From Carnobacterium funditum DSM 5970 (lineage in GTDB: Bacteria > Bacillota > Bacilli > Lactobacillales > Carnobacteriaceae): DNA of 64,000 bases. A program made the translations under genes and the position numbers. The stretch lies in NCBI RefSeq assembly GCF_000744185.1, contig NZ_JQLL01000001.1:248001-312000 (forward strand), given 5' to 3'. This document shows, in pieces, positions 16,690 through 25,662 of this stretch; the first letter of the stretch is position 1, and every line of letters starts with the position of its first letter. The notes under the pieces were generated by a model. That model made no database searches. It saw only the letters and a list, made by a program, of their open reading frames with translations, and had not been told where the DNA came from.

Positions 16690-17430
16690 ATGGAAGATAC
16701 ACTTGTTTTGACCAATATTTTTACCACTCTAAAAAAAAGAGCGGGTTTAATTATCGTATTAAGCTTACTAGGATTAGGTTTGATGATGGCCTATACAATG
16801 ATTTTTGTTACTCCACAATTTACTGCTAGCACACAGCTATTAGTTAATCGAACAACTTCGGAAATCACCGGAGTTGAGGTAAATGATATCGATAAAGACA
16901 TTAAGATGATAAATACTTATAAAGACATTATTAAAGGACCGGTTATCTTAGATCAGGTTCGTAAAGAATTAAATATACCTTTAACACCAGACCAACTTGC
17001 TGGAAAAATCGTGATACAAACAGAAGAAAACTCACAGGTTTTTTCAATAAACGTAACAGATGAGGATCCATATGCTTCAGCTCGGCTAGCAAATAAAGTA
17101 GCAGCAACGTTCAGAAATGAAATTGGCACGATCATGAAAGTGGATAACGTTACAATTATTTCTAAAGCAGTACCTAAAAGCACCCCTATTTCGCCGAACA
17201 TCCCTATGAATGCAGTTGCAGGTTTAATAATAGGCTTAATGATGGGAATAGGTATAACTTTCTTAATTGAATTAGCAGATAAAACGATTCAATCAGATAG
17301 TTACATTACGGATAAGGTAGAGTGGACTATATTAGGAAGTGTATATGAGATGACTCTTGAAGAAACGAATCCTGAAATGAAGACAAAGGAAATGAATCTA
17401 AACTTACAAAGGGTAAACAGTAAAGAATAA
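16690..17430 (+). CDS. Polysaccharide chain-length regulator / tyrosine kinase modulator (Wzz/CpsC/YveK family)
   Basis: 246 residues. Two transmembrane helices (about 20-40 and 175-195) flank an extracellular loop, the Wzz layout; PKSTPISPNIPMN just before the second helix is the proline-rich signature. It partners with the cytoplasmic tyrosine kinase encoded 12 bases downstream to set polymer length and export. AGGAGG precedes ATG 16690. It is the first gene of the exopolysaccharide cluster. Confidence 0.88.
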   Translation: MEDTLVLTNIFTTLKKRAGLIIVLSLLGLGLMMAYTMIFVTPQFTASTQLLVNRTTSEITGVEVNDIDKDIKMINTYKDIIKGPVILDQVRKELNIPLTPDQLAGKIVIQTEENSQVFSINVTDEDPYASARLANKVAATFRNEIGTIMKVDNVTIISKAVPKSTPISPNIPMNAVAGLIIGLMMGIGITFLIELADKTIQSDSYITDKVEWTILGSVYEMTLEETNPEMKTKEMNLNLQRVNSKE

Positions 17431-17442
17431 GGGGGAAAAGTA

Positions 17443-18147
17443 ATGTTTAAAAAGAAACTGACAGATACAAAAAGTTCGCCATCTAATTTAGTAACATTAA
17501 CTAAACCAAGTTCAGTTATATCTGAGCAATTCAAAACCATTCGAACCAATATTCAATTTTCAATTTTTGATAAAGAAATTAAAACAATTGCTATCACTTC
17601 TGATATGATGAGCGCTGGAAAGTCAACCGTAGCAGCAAATCTTGCAATAACATTTTCAATGCAAGGGAAAAAAGTTGTGCTGATTGATTCAGATATGAGA
17701 AAACCAACTATCCATCATTTCTTTAATCTATCTAATCGTGATGGATTGACTTCACTTTTAACAGATCGAGCTATTAAACTTTCAAATATGATCCATCATA
17801 CAGGTATAGAAAATTTATTCATCCTCACTAGCGGTATCATACCGCCAAACCCATCTGAGTTATTAGCCTCAAAGCGAATGGATGAATTATTGGTTGAGTT
17901 AGAAACAGAATTTGATTTAATTATTTTTGATTTACCTCCTGTTATGGCCGTTACAGATGCACAAATTATGGCTAGTAAAGTTGATGGGACTATTTTTGTT
18001 ATTCGTAAAGATAGTTCTACTAAAGATAGAATTATGCAATCAAAAAATTTACTTCAAAAAGTTAATGCAAACGTCATTGGAGTTGTTTTAAATCGAATAA
18101 AAGTAGAAGAAAGTTTGGACTATGGTTATTACGGCATAACAGATTAA
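17443..18147 (+). CDS. Capsular/exopolysaccharide BY-type tyrosine kinase (CpsD/EpsB family)
   Basis: 234 residues. Walker A TSDMMSAGKST (Lys60), Walker A' VVLIDSDMRKPT and Walker B LIIFDLPP define a bacterial tyrosine kinase. The C-terminus LDYGYYGITD holds the tyrosine cluster (Tyr227, 229, 230) that is autophosphorylated. It needs the membrane protein encoded upstream for activation. No PHP-type or low-molecular-weight phosphatase gene, usually its partner, is found in this window. Confidence 0.9.
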   Translation: MFKKKLTDTKSSPSNLVTLTKPSSVISEQFKTIRTNIQFSIFDKEIKTIAITSDMMSAGKSTVAANLAITFSMQGKKVVLIDSDMRKPTIHHFFNLSNRDGLTSLLTDRAIKLSNMIHHTGIENLFILTSGIIPPNPSELLASKRMDELLVELETEFDLIIFDLPPVMAVTDAQIMASKVDGTIFVIRKDSSTKDRIMQSKNLLQKVNANVIGVVLNRIKVEESLDYGYYGITD

Positions 18148-18259
18148 CTTTAGTATGATTTATCAGATTGCCCCCCTCAAAATGTAAGTCCCCTGATAGA
18201 ATCTTCACTTATTTAAACCTCAATCTAAATCCATCTAGTTAGAAAGAAGAGTGGAAAAT

Positions 18260-20137
18260 ATGAGTAGAAATATAAAGAAACTGATTTTAATTAGTTATGA
18301 TAGTATAGCTATTTGTTTAGCAGCATTCTTGGCTTATCAATTTCTAAACCCTTACATCACATTGCCAAGAGCCACTTATATTCTCAGCGTGGGAATGAGT
18401 ATTTTTTCTTACCTACTCATTGCAAGTTATTTTAAAATATTTAATCATATCAATCGATATTTGAGTATTCGAGAAGTTTTTATGATTGTTACTGGTATAA
18501 ACTTAGCATTTCTATCAGTTGCAATTATTTCATTAGTAAGATTTTCAAGTATGAGCTTGCGATTCCTTATCTTGACAGCAATCTTTTCTACGGTGGGTAT
18601 TATTGGGATTCGAATACTTTGGCGAACTTACCATGAATACCAATGTAAACAATTAAAAAGAAAAAGAAAAAAAAATCAGATAAGAACTCTGATTGTCGGA
18701 GCGGGAGAAGGAGGAAACATTTTTATCCGTGGTCTGAAACAAAACTTTAATGAAATAAAAATTATTGGCGTTGTAGATGATGATCCTTTCAAGCATAAGA
18801 CTAGATTATACGATATCCCCATTTTAGGTTCTATAAATGATATCCCCGAATTAGTTAAAGCCCTCCAAATTGAACAAATCACCATTGCAATCCCTTCATT
18901 AAAACCTCAAAAGTACGAACAAATCCTAGATAGTTGTAATAACTTAAGCATAAAAGTTAATTTAATGCCTTCGATTGAAGATGTCCTTCAAGGAAAACTA
19001 TCAGTCACTCAGTTTAAAGAAGTTGATGTTGTCGATTTGCTTGGAAGAAAAGAAGTGCAACTAAATATGCAGCAAATTCTATCAGAATTGACGAACAAAA
19101 CTATCCTTATTAGTGGAGCTGGTGGATCAATTGGTTCTGAAATTTGTCGCCAAATCGCCCAATTTTCTCCTAAGCGTTTAATTTTATTAGGACATGGTGA
19201 AAACTCTATTTATCAAATTGATAGAGAATTAACCAATCTCTATCATAAAAAAATTGACATCATCCCAGTAATTGCAGATGTACAAGATCGAAAATGTATT
19301 TTTGAAACGATGCAAAAGTATCAACCAGATCGTGTTTATCATGCTGCAGCTCATAAGCATGTACCTATGATGGAATACAACCCAAAAGAAGCTATAAAAA
19401 ATAATATTTTTGGTACAAAAAATATGGCGGATGCAGCTAAAGCAACCGGTGTTACTAGCTTTGTTATGATTTCAACTGATAAAGCAGTTAATCCACCAAA
19501 TATTATGGGAGCGACAAAACGAATTGCAGAAATGATTGTAACTGGTCTAAATGAACCAGGTAAAACAAAGTTTGCAGCTGTCCGTTTTGGGAATGTTTTA
19601 GGAAGTCGAGGCAGTGTTGTTCCATTATTTAAAGAACAAATTAAAAAAGGCGGACCTATCACTATTACAGATTTTCGAATGACTCGGTACTTTATGACCA
19701 TTCCTGAAGCTAGTCGGTTGGTTATTCAAGCTGGTGCTTTAGCAAAAGGAGGCGAGGTTTTCATTTTAGATATGGGCGAACCAGTTAAAATTTTAGATTT
19801 AGCCAAAAATATGGTGAGATTAAGCGGATATACAGAAAACGAAATCAAAATTTTAGAGTCAGGAATTAGACCAGGAGAAAAACTTTATGAAGAATTACTT
19901 GTAGCAGATGAACAAACTGAAGAGAAGGTTCACGATAAAATTTTTGTAGGCAAAGTTAAAAATATGCCTACGACTGAAGTAATGGACTTTATTTATGGTT
20001 TAGAAGATTGTAAGCCAAATGAATTAAAAGAACACTTGTTAGAATTCACGAATAATAAAATAACGAAAAATATAAAAGCTGATCGCATTGGTGAATTTGC
20101 TGATGAGTTGCTTGAAGGGGAGTTATCAAATGTATGA
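18260..20137 (+). CDS. Membrane-bound nucleotide-sugar 4,6-dehydratase (EpsC/PglF/CapD family)
   Basis: 625 residues. Four N-terminal membrane helices (to about 120) are followed by two NAD(P)-binding Rossmann domains, with GAGEGG (147-152) and GAGGSIGSE (285-293). STDKAVNPPNIMGATKR carries the Met-x3-Lys form of the active site typical of membrane 4,6-dehydratases. It should convert UDP-GlcNAc to the 4-keto-6-deoxy sugar, the first step to bacillosamine-type sugars; the aminotransferase at 20787 would do the next. ATG 18260 is preferred over GTG 18251 because of its spacing from AGAAGAG. The end overlaps the next gene by 8 bases. Confidence 0.88.
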   Translation: MSRNIKKLILISYDSIAICLAAFLAYQFLNPYITLPRATYILSVGMSIFSYLLIASYFKIFNHINRYLSIREVFMIVTGINLAFLSVAIISLVRFSSMSLRFLILTAIFSTVGIIGIRILWRTYHEYQCKQLKRKRKKNQIRTLIVGAGEGGNIFIRGLKQNFNEIKIIGVVDDDPFKHKTRLYDIPILGSINDIPELVKALQIEQITIAIPSLKPQKYEQILDSCNNLSIKVNLMPSIEDVLQGKLSVTQFKEVDVVDLLGRKEVQLNMQQILSELTNKTILISGAGGSIGSEICRQIAQFSPKRLILLGHGENSIYQIDRELTNLYHKKIDIIPVIADVQDRKCIFETMQKYQPDRVYHAAAHKHVPMMEYNPKEAIKNNIFGTKNMADAAKATGVTSFVMISTDKAVNPPNIMGATKRIAEMIVTGLNEPGKTKFAAVRFGNVLGSRGSVVPLFKEQIKKGGPITITDFRMTRYFMTIPEASRLVIQAGALAKGGEVFILDMGEPVKILDLAKNMVRLSGYTENEIKILESGIRPGEKLYEELLVADEQTEEKVHDKIFVGKVKNMPTTEVMDFIYGLEDCKPNELKEHLLEFTNNKITKNIKADRIGEFADELLEGELSNV

Positions 20138-20738
20138 ACACTATATTAAACATGATTTAGATGTGCTGTTTGCGCTAGTCCTCATTATTATTACATCTCC
20201 AATTTTAATTATTAGCGCCTTATTTATTAGGTATGAAACAAAAGGACCAGTATTTTTTAAACAAAATCGTATAGGCAAAAATTGTCGAGAATTTAACATT
20301 TATAAATTTCGAACGATGCGTATTGAAACAGTGATGAACGATCAGCTTTTGACGGATGCACAACGCATAACAAGAGTTGGTGCTTTTTTAAGAAAAACAA
20401 GTATTGATGAATTGCCGCAACTTTTTAATATTCTGATGGGTGAAATGAGTTTTATTGGTCCCAGACCATTATTACCTCAATATTTAGAGCTATATGACCA
20501 AAAGCAGTTAAGAAGACACGAAGTGATGTCAGGTATATCAGGATGGGCTCAAGTAAATGGTAGAAATACGATTAGTTGGGAAGATAAATTTAAGTTAGAC
20601 GTTTACTACGTTAATCATGTTTGTTTGAAATTAGATATAAAAATTCTTTTTTCTACTTTATATAAAGTGATAGGCAGAAAGAATATTGATTGTTCAGTTA
20701 ATGAAACCATGACCTATTTTAAAGGGGAAACTAAATAA
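20130..20738 (+). CDS. Undecaprenyl-phosphate sugar-1-phosphate transferase (PglC/EpsL type)
   Basis: 202 residues, the short single-domain form of the bacterial sugar transferase family. One N-terminal membrane helix is followed by GPVFFKQNRIG, YKFRTM, LRKTSIDELPQLFNIL, MSFIGPRPLL and GWAQVNGR, the complete set of family blocks with the catalytic Asp-Glu pair in IDELPQ. It primes repeat-unit synthesis on the lipid carrier. ATG 20130 sits 7 bases after GGGGAG, inside the end of the dehydratase gene. Confidence 0.9.
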   Translation: MYEHYIKHDLDVLFALVLIIITSPILIISALFIRYETKGPVFFKQNRIGKNCREFNIYKFRTMRIETVMNDQLLTDAQRITRVGAFLRKTSIDELPQLFNILMGEMSFIGPRPLLPQYLELYDQKQLRRHEVMSGISGWAQVNGRNTISWEDKFKLDVYYVNHVCLKLDIKILFSTLYKVIGRKNIDCSVNETMTYFKGETK

Positions 20739-20786
20739 ACGAATAGTTAAAAATTAGTCTAATTAACTTATAAAGGAGTGACATCA

Positions 20787-21953
20787 ATGAAACGTATTTT
20801 ATTATCTTCACCTCATATGTCTGGTAATGAACAAAAATATATTAATGAAGCGTTTGAAACGAATTGGATTGCACCACTTGGTCCTAATGTTACTCGTTTT
20901 GAGGAAGATATTGCTAATTATGTTGGTGTAAAAGGCGCAGCTGTTACAGATTCTGGAACAGCTGCCATTCATCTAGCTTTAAGTGTTTTAGACGTTGGTA
21001 AAGAAGACCATGTTTTTTGTTCATCATTTACTTTTGTAGCGAGTGCCAGTCCAGTTATCTATCTAGGAGCTGAGATTACATTTATTGACTCTGAACCAGA
21101 AACATGGAATATGTCTCCTGATGCGCTGTATCGTGCATTGTCACATGCAAAAAAAGTTGGAAAGCTACCAAAAGCAATCATTGTCGTTCACTTATATGGC
21201 CAATCAGCCAAGATGGATGAGCTCTTAGAAGTTGCTAATAGTTTTGGTGTTCCAATTGTAGAGGACGCTGCAGAATCATTAGGATCCGAGTATAAAGGTA
21301 GAAAGAGCGGATCGTTTGGAAAGCTAGGGATTTATTCATTTAACGGAAATAAAATTATTACCACTTCAGGTGGTGGTGCTTTAGTTTCTGATGATGAGGG
21401 ATTGTTGGAAAGAGCAGTCTTTTTAGCTACACAAGCCCGTGATGCTGCTCCACATTATCAACACTCAGTGATTGGGTACAACTATCGAATGAGTAATGTA
21501 GTCGCTGGAATAGGCAGAGCGCAATTAGAAGTTTTAGATGAACGTGTTTTTCAAAGAAGAAGTATTTACAATCGTTATTATAAAGAATTAGCTTCAATTG
21601 AAGGGATTCAATTTATGCCAGAATTAAAAGATACAAAATCAAATAGATGGCTAACAACTTTAACGATTGATTCTTCAATTCTTCAAGTTAATCCGTATGA
21701 AATTATGGATTCGATGAATAAAAAGAATATTGAAGCACGTGTTCTATGGAAACCACTTCACTTACAGCCTTTATTTGCAAACAAGGATTTTTATAAACAC
21801 GATGAAAGAAGCATTCCTGTTTCAGAAAATTTATTTGCCAGTGGTTTATGTCTTCCATCCGGTTCTAATATGACTGAAGAACAACAAAATTTTGTGATTG
21901 ATAATCTTAAGCAGCTATTACACAAACGTCTTCTAGTTAAACAAATAATTTAG
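20787..21953 (+). CDS. DegT/DnrJ/EryC1-family sugar aminotransferase (PglE/EpsN type)
   Basis: 388 residues. The PLP lysine is Lys189 in YSFNGNKIITTSGGG, and IVEDAAESLGSEY gives the cofactor-binding Asp. The N-terminus LLSSPHMSGNEQKYI matches the PglE/EpsN subgroup, which aminates UDP-4-keto-6-deoxy-GlcNAc. It fits the dehydratase and phosphosugar transferase just upstream. The acetyltransferase that usually completes the set (PglD/EpsM) is absent. The start is ATG 20787, 9 bases after AAGGAG. Confidence 0.88.
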   Translation: MKRILLSSPHMSGNEQKYINEAFETNWIAPLGPNVTRFEEDIANYVGVKGAAVTDSGTAAIHLALSVLDVGKEDHVFCSSFTFVASASPVIYLGAEITFIDSEPETWNMSPDALYRALSHAKKVGKLPKAIIVVHLYGQSAKMDELLEVANSFGVPIVEDAAESLGSEYKGRKSGSFGKLGIYSFNGNKIITTSGGGALVSDDEGLLERAVFLATQARDAAPHYQHSVIGYNYRMSNVVAGIGRAQLEVLDERVFQRRSIYNRYYKELASIEGIQFMPELKDTKSNRWLTTLTIDSSILQVNPYEIMDSMNKKNIEARVLWKPLHLQPLFANKDFYKHDERSIPVSENLFASGLCLPSGSNMTEEQQNFVIDNLKQLLHKRLLVKQII

Positions 21954-21971
21954 TTTTAAGGAGTGAATGTT

Positions 21972-23180
21972 ATGGAAAAGGTATTGATGTTGGCATCGGT
22001 TTCATCAATGATTTACCAGTTTAACATGCCAAATATCCGTCTTTTAAAAGAGCAAGGTTATGAAGTTCATGTAGCTGCTAATTTTGAAAAAGGAAGTCCT
22101 GCTTCTTTAGAAAATACAGAGGATTTAAAAAATGAGTTAATTGAATTGGGTGTTTTTTATCATCAAATTGACTGCCAACGGGGAGTTGGTGATATAACCT
22201 CTCACATACATTCTTATAAACAAATAAAAAAAATTATCCGATCTAATCACTTTTCTTTTATTCATTGCCATACACCTATTACAGGAGCACTAACAAGAAT
22301 GGCTGCTCGGAAAAATCAAATCCCAATTATTTACACAGCTCATGGATTTCATTTTTTTGAAGGAAGTCCTATGAAAAACTGGTTGTTTTATCCGATTGAA
22401 AAAATATTATCTGGATATACAGATGTATTAGTAACCATTAATCAAGAAGATTACAATCGAGCAAATGAACACTTTAATATGAAAAATATTAAGTATATCC
22501 CAGGTGTAGGATTAAATACAAGCAAATTTAGAAATGCTGTTATCGATAGGAAAGCACTTCGTTCAGAAATTGAGGTACCAGAAGATGCAATTATGATGTT
22601 TTCTGTTGGAGAAATAAGCAGTAGAAAAAATCACGAAACAGCTATTCGAGCTCTCGCTAAAACAGTGAATAAAAACCTGTATTATGCCATTTGCGGTCAA
22701 GGAGAACTTGAACCCTATTTAAAACACTTAACAAAAGAATTAGGTATTGAAAATCGGGTGAAATTTTTAGGCTTTAGAAAAGATATCGCTCAGTTATGCA
22801 AAGCATCAGATATTTATGTTTTTCCATCACAAAGAGAAGGACTAGGAATTGCAGCTATTGAAGGAATGGCTAGTGGTTTACCTTTAATTTCTTCTTATAT
22901 CAATGGTATTAGAGATTACACACTAAATGAAGAAACTGGCTATTGTTTAGATCCATTTGATATTAATGGTTTTACTGAAGCAATGGATAAGTTGAGTAGC
23001 GATAACGATTTAAGAGATAAGATTGGTGAACACAACAAAGAAGCAGCAAAACGATTTGATAGTAAAAATGTTAATGAATTGATGAAAAATATTTATAGAG
23101 GAATGAAAGTAGACGCTATACCTGATAAGAAATTAGTTATGAATAAAGAACAAATAGAAGCACAGCACTATATAAAATGA
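21972..23180 (+). CDS. Glycosyltransferase family 4, first transferase of the eps cluster
   Basis: 402 residues. GT-B fold: an N-terminal acceptor domain with CHTPITGALTRMAAR and YTAHGFHFF, and a C-terminal donor domain with MFSVGEISSRKNHE and the E-x7-E motif in FPSQREGLGIAAIEGMA. The nearest type is EpsD/PglA-like retaining transferases that add the second sugar to the lipid-linked primer. Donor and acceptor are not readable from sequence. ATG 21972 follows AAGGAG; a GTG at 21963 is a weaker choice. Confidence 0.88.
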   Translation: MEKVLMLASVSSMIYQFNMPNIRLLKEQGYEVHVAANFEKGSPASLENTEDLKNELIELGVFYHQIDCQRGVGDITSHIHSYKQIKKIIRSNHFSFIHCHTPITGALTRMAARKNQIPIIYTAHGFHFFEGSPMKNWLFYPIEKILSGYTDVLVTINQEDYNRANEHFNMKNIKYIPGVGLNTSKFRNAVIDRKALRSEIEVPEDAIMMFSVGEISSRKNHETAIRALAKTVNKNLYYAICGQGELEPYLKHLTKELGIENRVKFLGFRKDIAQLCKASDIYVFPSQREGLGIAAIEGMASGLPLISSYINGIRDYTLNEETGYCLDPFDINGFTEAMDKLSSDNDLRDKIGEHNKEAAKRFDSKNVNELMKNIYRGMKVDAIPDKKLVMNKEQIEAQHYIK

Positions 23181-23210
23181 ACAATATAAACATACATGGG
23201 GGTGGGGAAA

Positions 23211-24404
23211 GTGAGGAAAAGTAAGCTTCTTTATCTAACGATGCAGCAATTGTTATTTTTGATGTATTTCTTAATAAGCTACTTTATTTATACAGTAGCG
23301 GTTAAACAAGGAAACGAAGGAGTTACAATACAAATTCTCGGTGGAAAAGATGATGGCTTTTTTTACTGGGAACAAGTTAAAAATATTGTTTCGGGAGATA
23401 CTGCTATACTCACCTCAATCTACCCCTTAATGATTGGCACAGTCGTTAAAATAACAGGAATAGAGGACATTTACATCATCCGTCTTTTTAATTATATAGG
23501 TTTTATTGGCTTTGTATTTGTTAGTACATGGATTGTTGATGTAGTCTTCAATTACAGTAATAAAAGCATGGAAGATACATTAAATGAACGTTCTAATTCA
23601 AAGACAATTCTTATCGTTTCCTTTATAGGTTATACAAGCTTACTTATGTACGCGACTTTTTCTATCTATCGTGATATTTGGATTATGTTTTTTTATCTCT
23701 TATCTGTTTTTTTAAGCACGCTAATTGTTTTCAACCCGAAAAAAAAGTATCCGCTGGTATTTTTGTTAATTCCAAGTTTATGGATTCTGGGAGAATTAAG
23801 ATTCTATGCGGTTGGATCATTTATACTGACCCTTATCCTCTATTATGCATATAAAAAGATAAAGAATGTTAAACGACCCTTATTGATTATTGGAATATTT
23901 CTTATCCTATTTATTTTATATTATACATTTTTAATGGATTATCAAATTCCTTACTTGAAAATGTCATTAGGTGATGCATTGGATTACAGAACTAGTGCAT
24001 CAACAACTTTTTCTGGTGGGAGTCAAATGTATATTGATCTGAAAAAAAAGTTTTTTGGTACTTTTTTTGTTAATTACGTTCACAGCTATTTGAGTAATTT
24101 TATTGGGCCACTTCCTTGGCAAATCAATGGGTTCAGTACCTTATTATTATTCATTATTGAGTCTATTCCGATGTTTTTTATTCTACGGTTTTTATGGATT
24201 AAAAGAACTATTCTAACTAGTATTCACAATTATTTATTGATACATGCATTTGTATGGTTTGGATTGATTGGCCTTTCAAACGATAACACTGGAACAGCTG
24301 CAAGGCTTAGAATGATCGGTTGGGTACTCATTATAATTGTTTTTGCCACTGTTTACAGTGCAGATAAACGAAATAAGGAAAGAGAATTTGCTCAAAAAAA
24401 TTGA
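23211..24404 (+). CDS. Polytopic membrane protein of the eps cluster, candidate repeat-unit polymerase (Wzy)
   Basis: About 397 residues with ten or so hydrophobic helices, a large extracellular-looking loop near 225-290, and charged ends. I do not recognise a named family. Being a polytopic protein in a cluster that has a flippase and no other polymerase makes Wzy the best guess; the early GGKDDGFFYWEQ stretch also recalls GT-C transferases, which have catalytic acidic residues in the first loop. Start: GTG 23211 lies just after a G-rich GGGGGTGGGG (23198-23207) that can serve as ribosome binding site; ATG 23196 has none. Confidence 0.6.
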   Translation: MRKSKLLYLTMQQLLFLMYFLISYFIYTVAVKQGNEGVTIQILGGKDDGFFYWEQVKNIVSGDTAILTSIYPLMIGTVVKITGIEDIYIIRLFNYIGFIGFVFVSTWIVDVVFNYSNKSMEDTLNERSNSKTILIVSFIGYTSLLMYATFSIYRDIWIMFFYLLSVFLSTLIVFNPKKKYPLVFLLIPSLWILGELRFYAVGSFILTLILYYAYKKIKNVKRPLLIIGIFLILFILYYTFLMDYQIPYLKMSLGDALDYRTSASTTFSGGSQMYIDLKKKFFGTFFVNYVHSYLSNFIGPLPWQINGFSTLLLFIIESIPMFFILRFLWIKRTILTSIHNYLLIHAFVWFGLIGLSNDNTGTAARLRMIGWVLIIIVFATVYSADKRNKEREFAQKN

Positions 24405-24447
24405 TAGAAAGTAGCCAATAAATAAAACGTTAAAGGGGTTAATAAAA

Positions 24448-25614
24448 GTGAAAAAAGCAGTTTTTGTAGTTAAGTCACTATCTAACGGTGGTATTGAACA
24501 TTCACTTGTTAATTTAATTAACACTATTGAAGATTATGAAGTGACTCTGATTATGTCAAAGAATCACGCTCCTCTTTTACCGTTAATAAAAAAGCCCATC
24601 AAAATCAAGTATTTAACGGATACAGGGCAAGGAATCGACACAAGAATATTTTTGAAAGAATCATTTGTAAACAAACAGTGGCTGTCCTTATTTAGAGTTA
24701 GCTGGAGGATTGGGCTGTTTCTAATTTCAAAGAACATGATTCCCTTAAATAATTTTTATTTAAATGCTTATCCGTTAGAAGAAGAAGAATACGATATAGC
24801 GATTGCCTATGACGGCGGTTTGAGAGCGACGTCTTCTTATGTCATTCAAAAAATTAAAGCAAAAAAGAAAATTATGTGGGTTCATGAAGATTATTCTAAA
24901 TTAGTAGAAATTGAGAAAAAAACAGGTGGATCTGTATTCAAATATTTTGATCAAATATTTTGTGTTTCAAAAGGAGCAAAAGAAAAATTTTTAGAATTGT
25001 ATCCAGAATTGAGTGACAAAACAAAAGTATTTTATTCAATCTACAGTAAAAATGACTTTTATAAAAAAGCAACGAATCAGACAAGTGATTATAACTATAA
25101 AGGAATAAAGATACTAACAGTTGCTCGACTAGGACAAGAAAAAGGACATGATTTAATACCTGAAGTCATTTCAAAGTTAAAATCAGAAGGGTATCAATTT
25201 CATTGGTACCTTGTTGGAGATGATGATGGCGTTAAGTCAACGTTAGAAAAAGAAATTAAAAATCGTCAGATAGAATCCTATTTATCAATTATGGGAGGGA
25301 AAGGTAATCCTTTTCCTTACTACCGAGATTGCGATATCTACGTTCAGCCTTCAAGGCAAGAAGGGTATTGTATGTCAATGGTTGAAGCGATGGCTTTTGG
25401 TAAACCAATTATTGCTACGAACTTCTTAACAGCAAAAGAGTTTATTCTAAATCACGGGACAGATGGGCTAATTGCAGATATATCTAGCCAATCTTTATAC
25501 GAAAATATAAAAAAAATGTTAGATGACGAAAATTTGAGAATGAGTATAAGCAAGTGCTATTTACAAAAAAAAATTGATACTAAAGCGGAAGTTGAAAAAT
25601 TTTATGCTATCTGA
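24448..25614 (+). CDS. Glycosyltransferase family 4 (tandem paralogue A)
   Basis: 388 residues, GT-B fold. FVVKSLSNGGIEHSL at the N-terminus; ILTVARLGQEKGHDLIPEVI and CDIYVQPSRQEGYCMSMVEAMAFGKP (with the Glu-x7-Glu) in the donor domain. It uses GTG 24448, with AAAGGGG 9 bases ahead. It is clearly related to the next gene from end to end, indicating tandem duplication. The sugar specificity is unknown. Confidence 0.87.
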   Translation: MKKAVFVVKSLSNGGIEHSLVNLINTIEDYEVTLIMSKNHAPLLPLIKKPIKIKYLTDTGQGIDTRIFLKESFVNKQWLSLFRVSWRIGLFLISKNMIPLNNFYLNAYPLEEEEYDIAIAYDGGLRATSSYVIQKIKAKKKIMWVHEDYSKLVEIEKKTGGSVFKYFDQIFCVSKGAKEKFLELYPELSDKTKVFYSIYSKNDFYKKATNQTSDYNYKGIKILTVARLGQEKGHDLIPEVISKLKSEGYQFHWYLVGDDDGVKSTLEKEIKNRQIESYLSIMGGKGNPFPYYRDCDIYVQPSRQEGYCMSMVEAMAFGKPIIATNFLTAKEFILNHGTDGLIADISSQSLYENIKKMLDDENLRMSISKCYLQKKIDTKAEVEKFYAI

Positions 25615-25662
25615 TTCGATTAATAAACAAGTAATCGAAATTCTAAAAGGAGTGGGTATTTG

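Noticed and set aside
16623-16829. 68-codon frame upstream of the eps chain-length gene
   Set aside because: It overlaps the start of the real gene in another phase and has no ribosome binding site; it is chance open sequence in an AT-rich leader.
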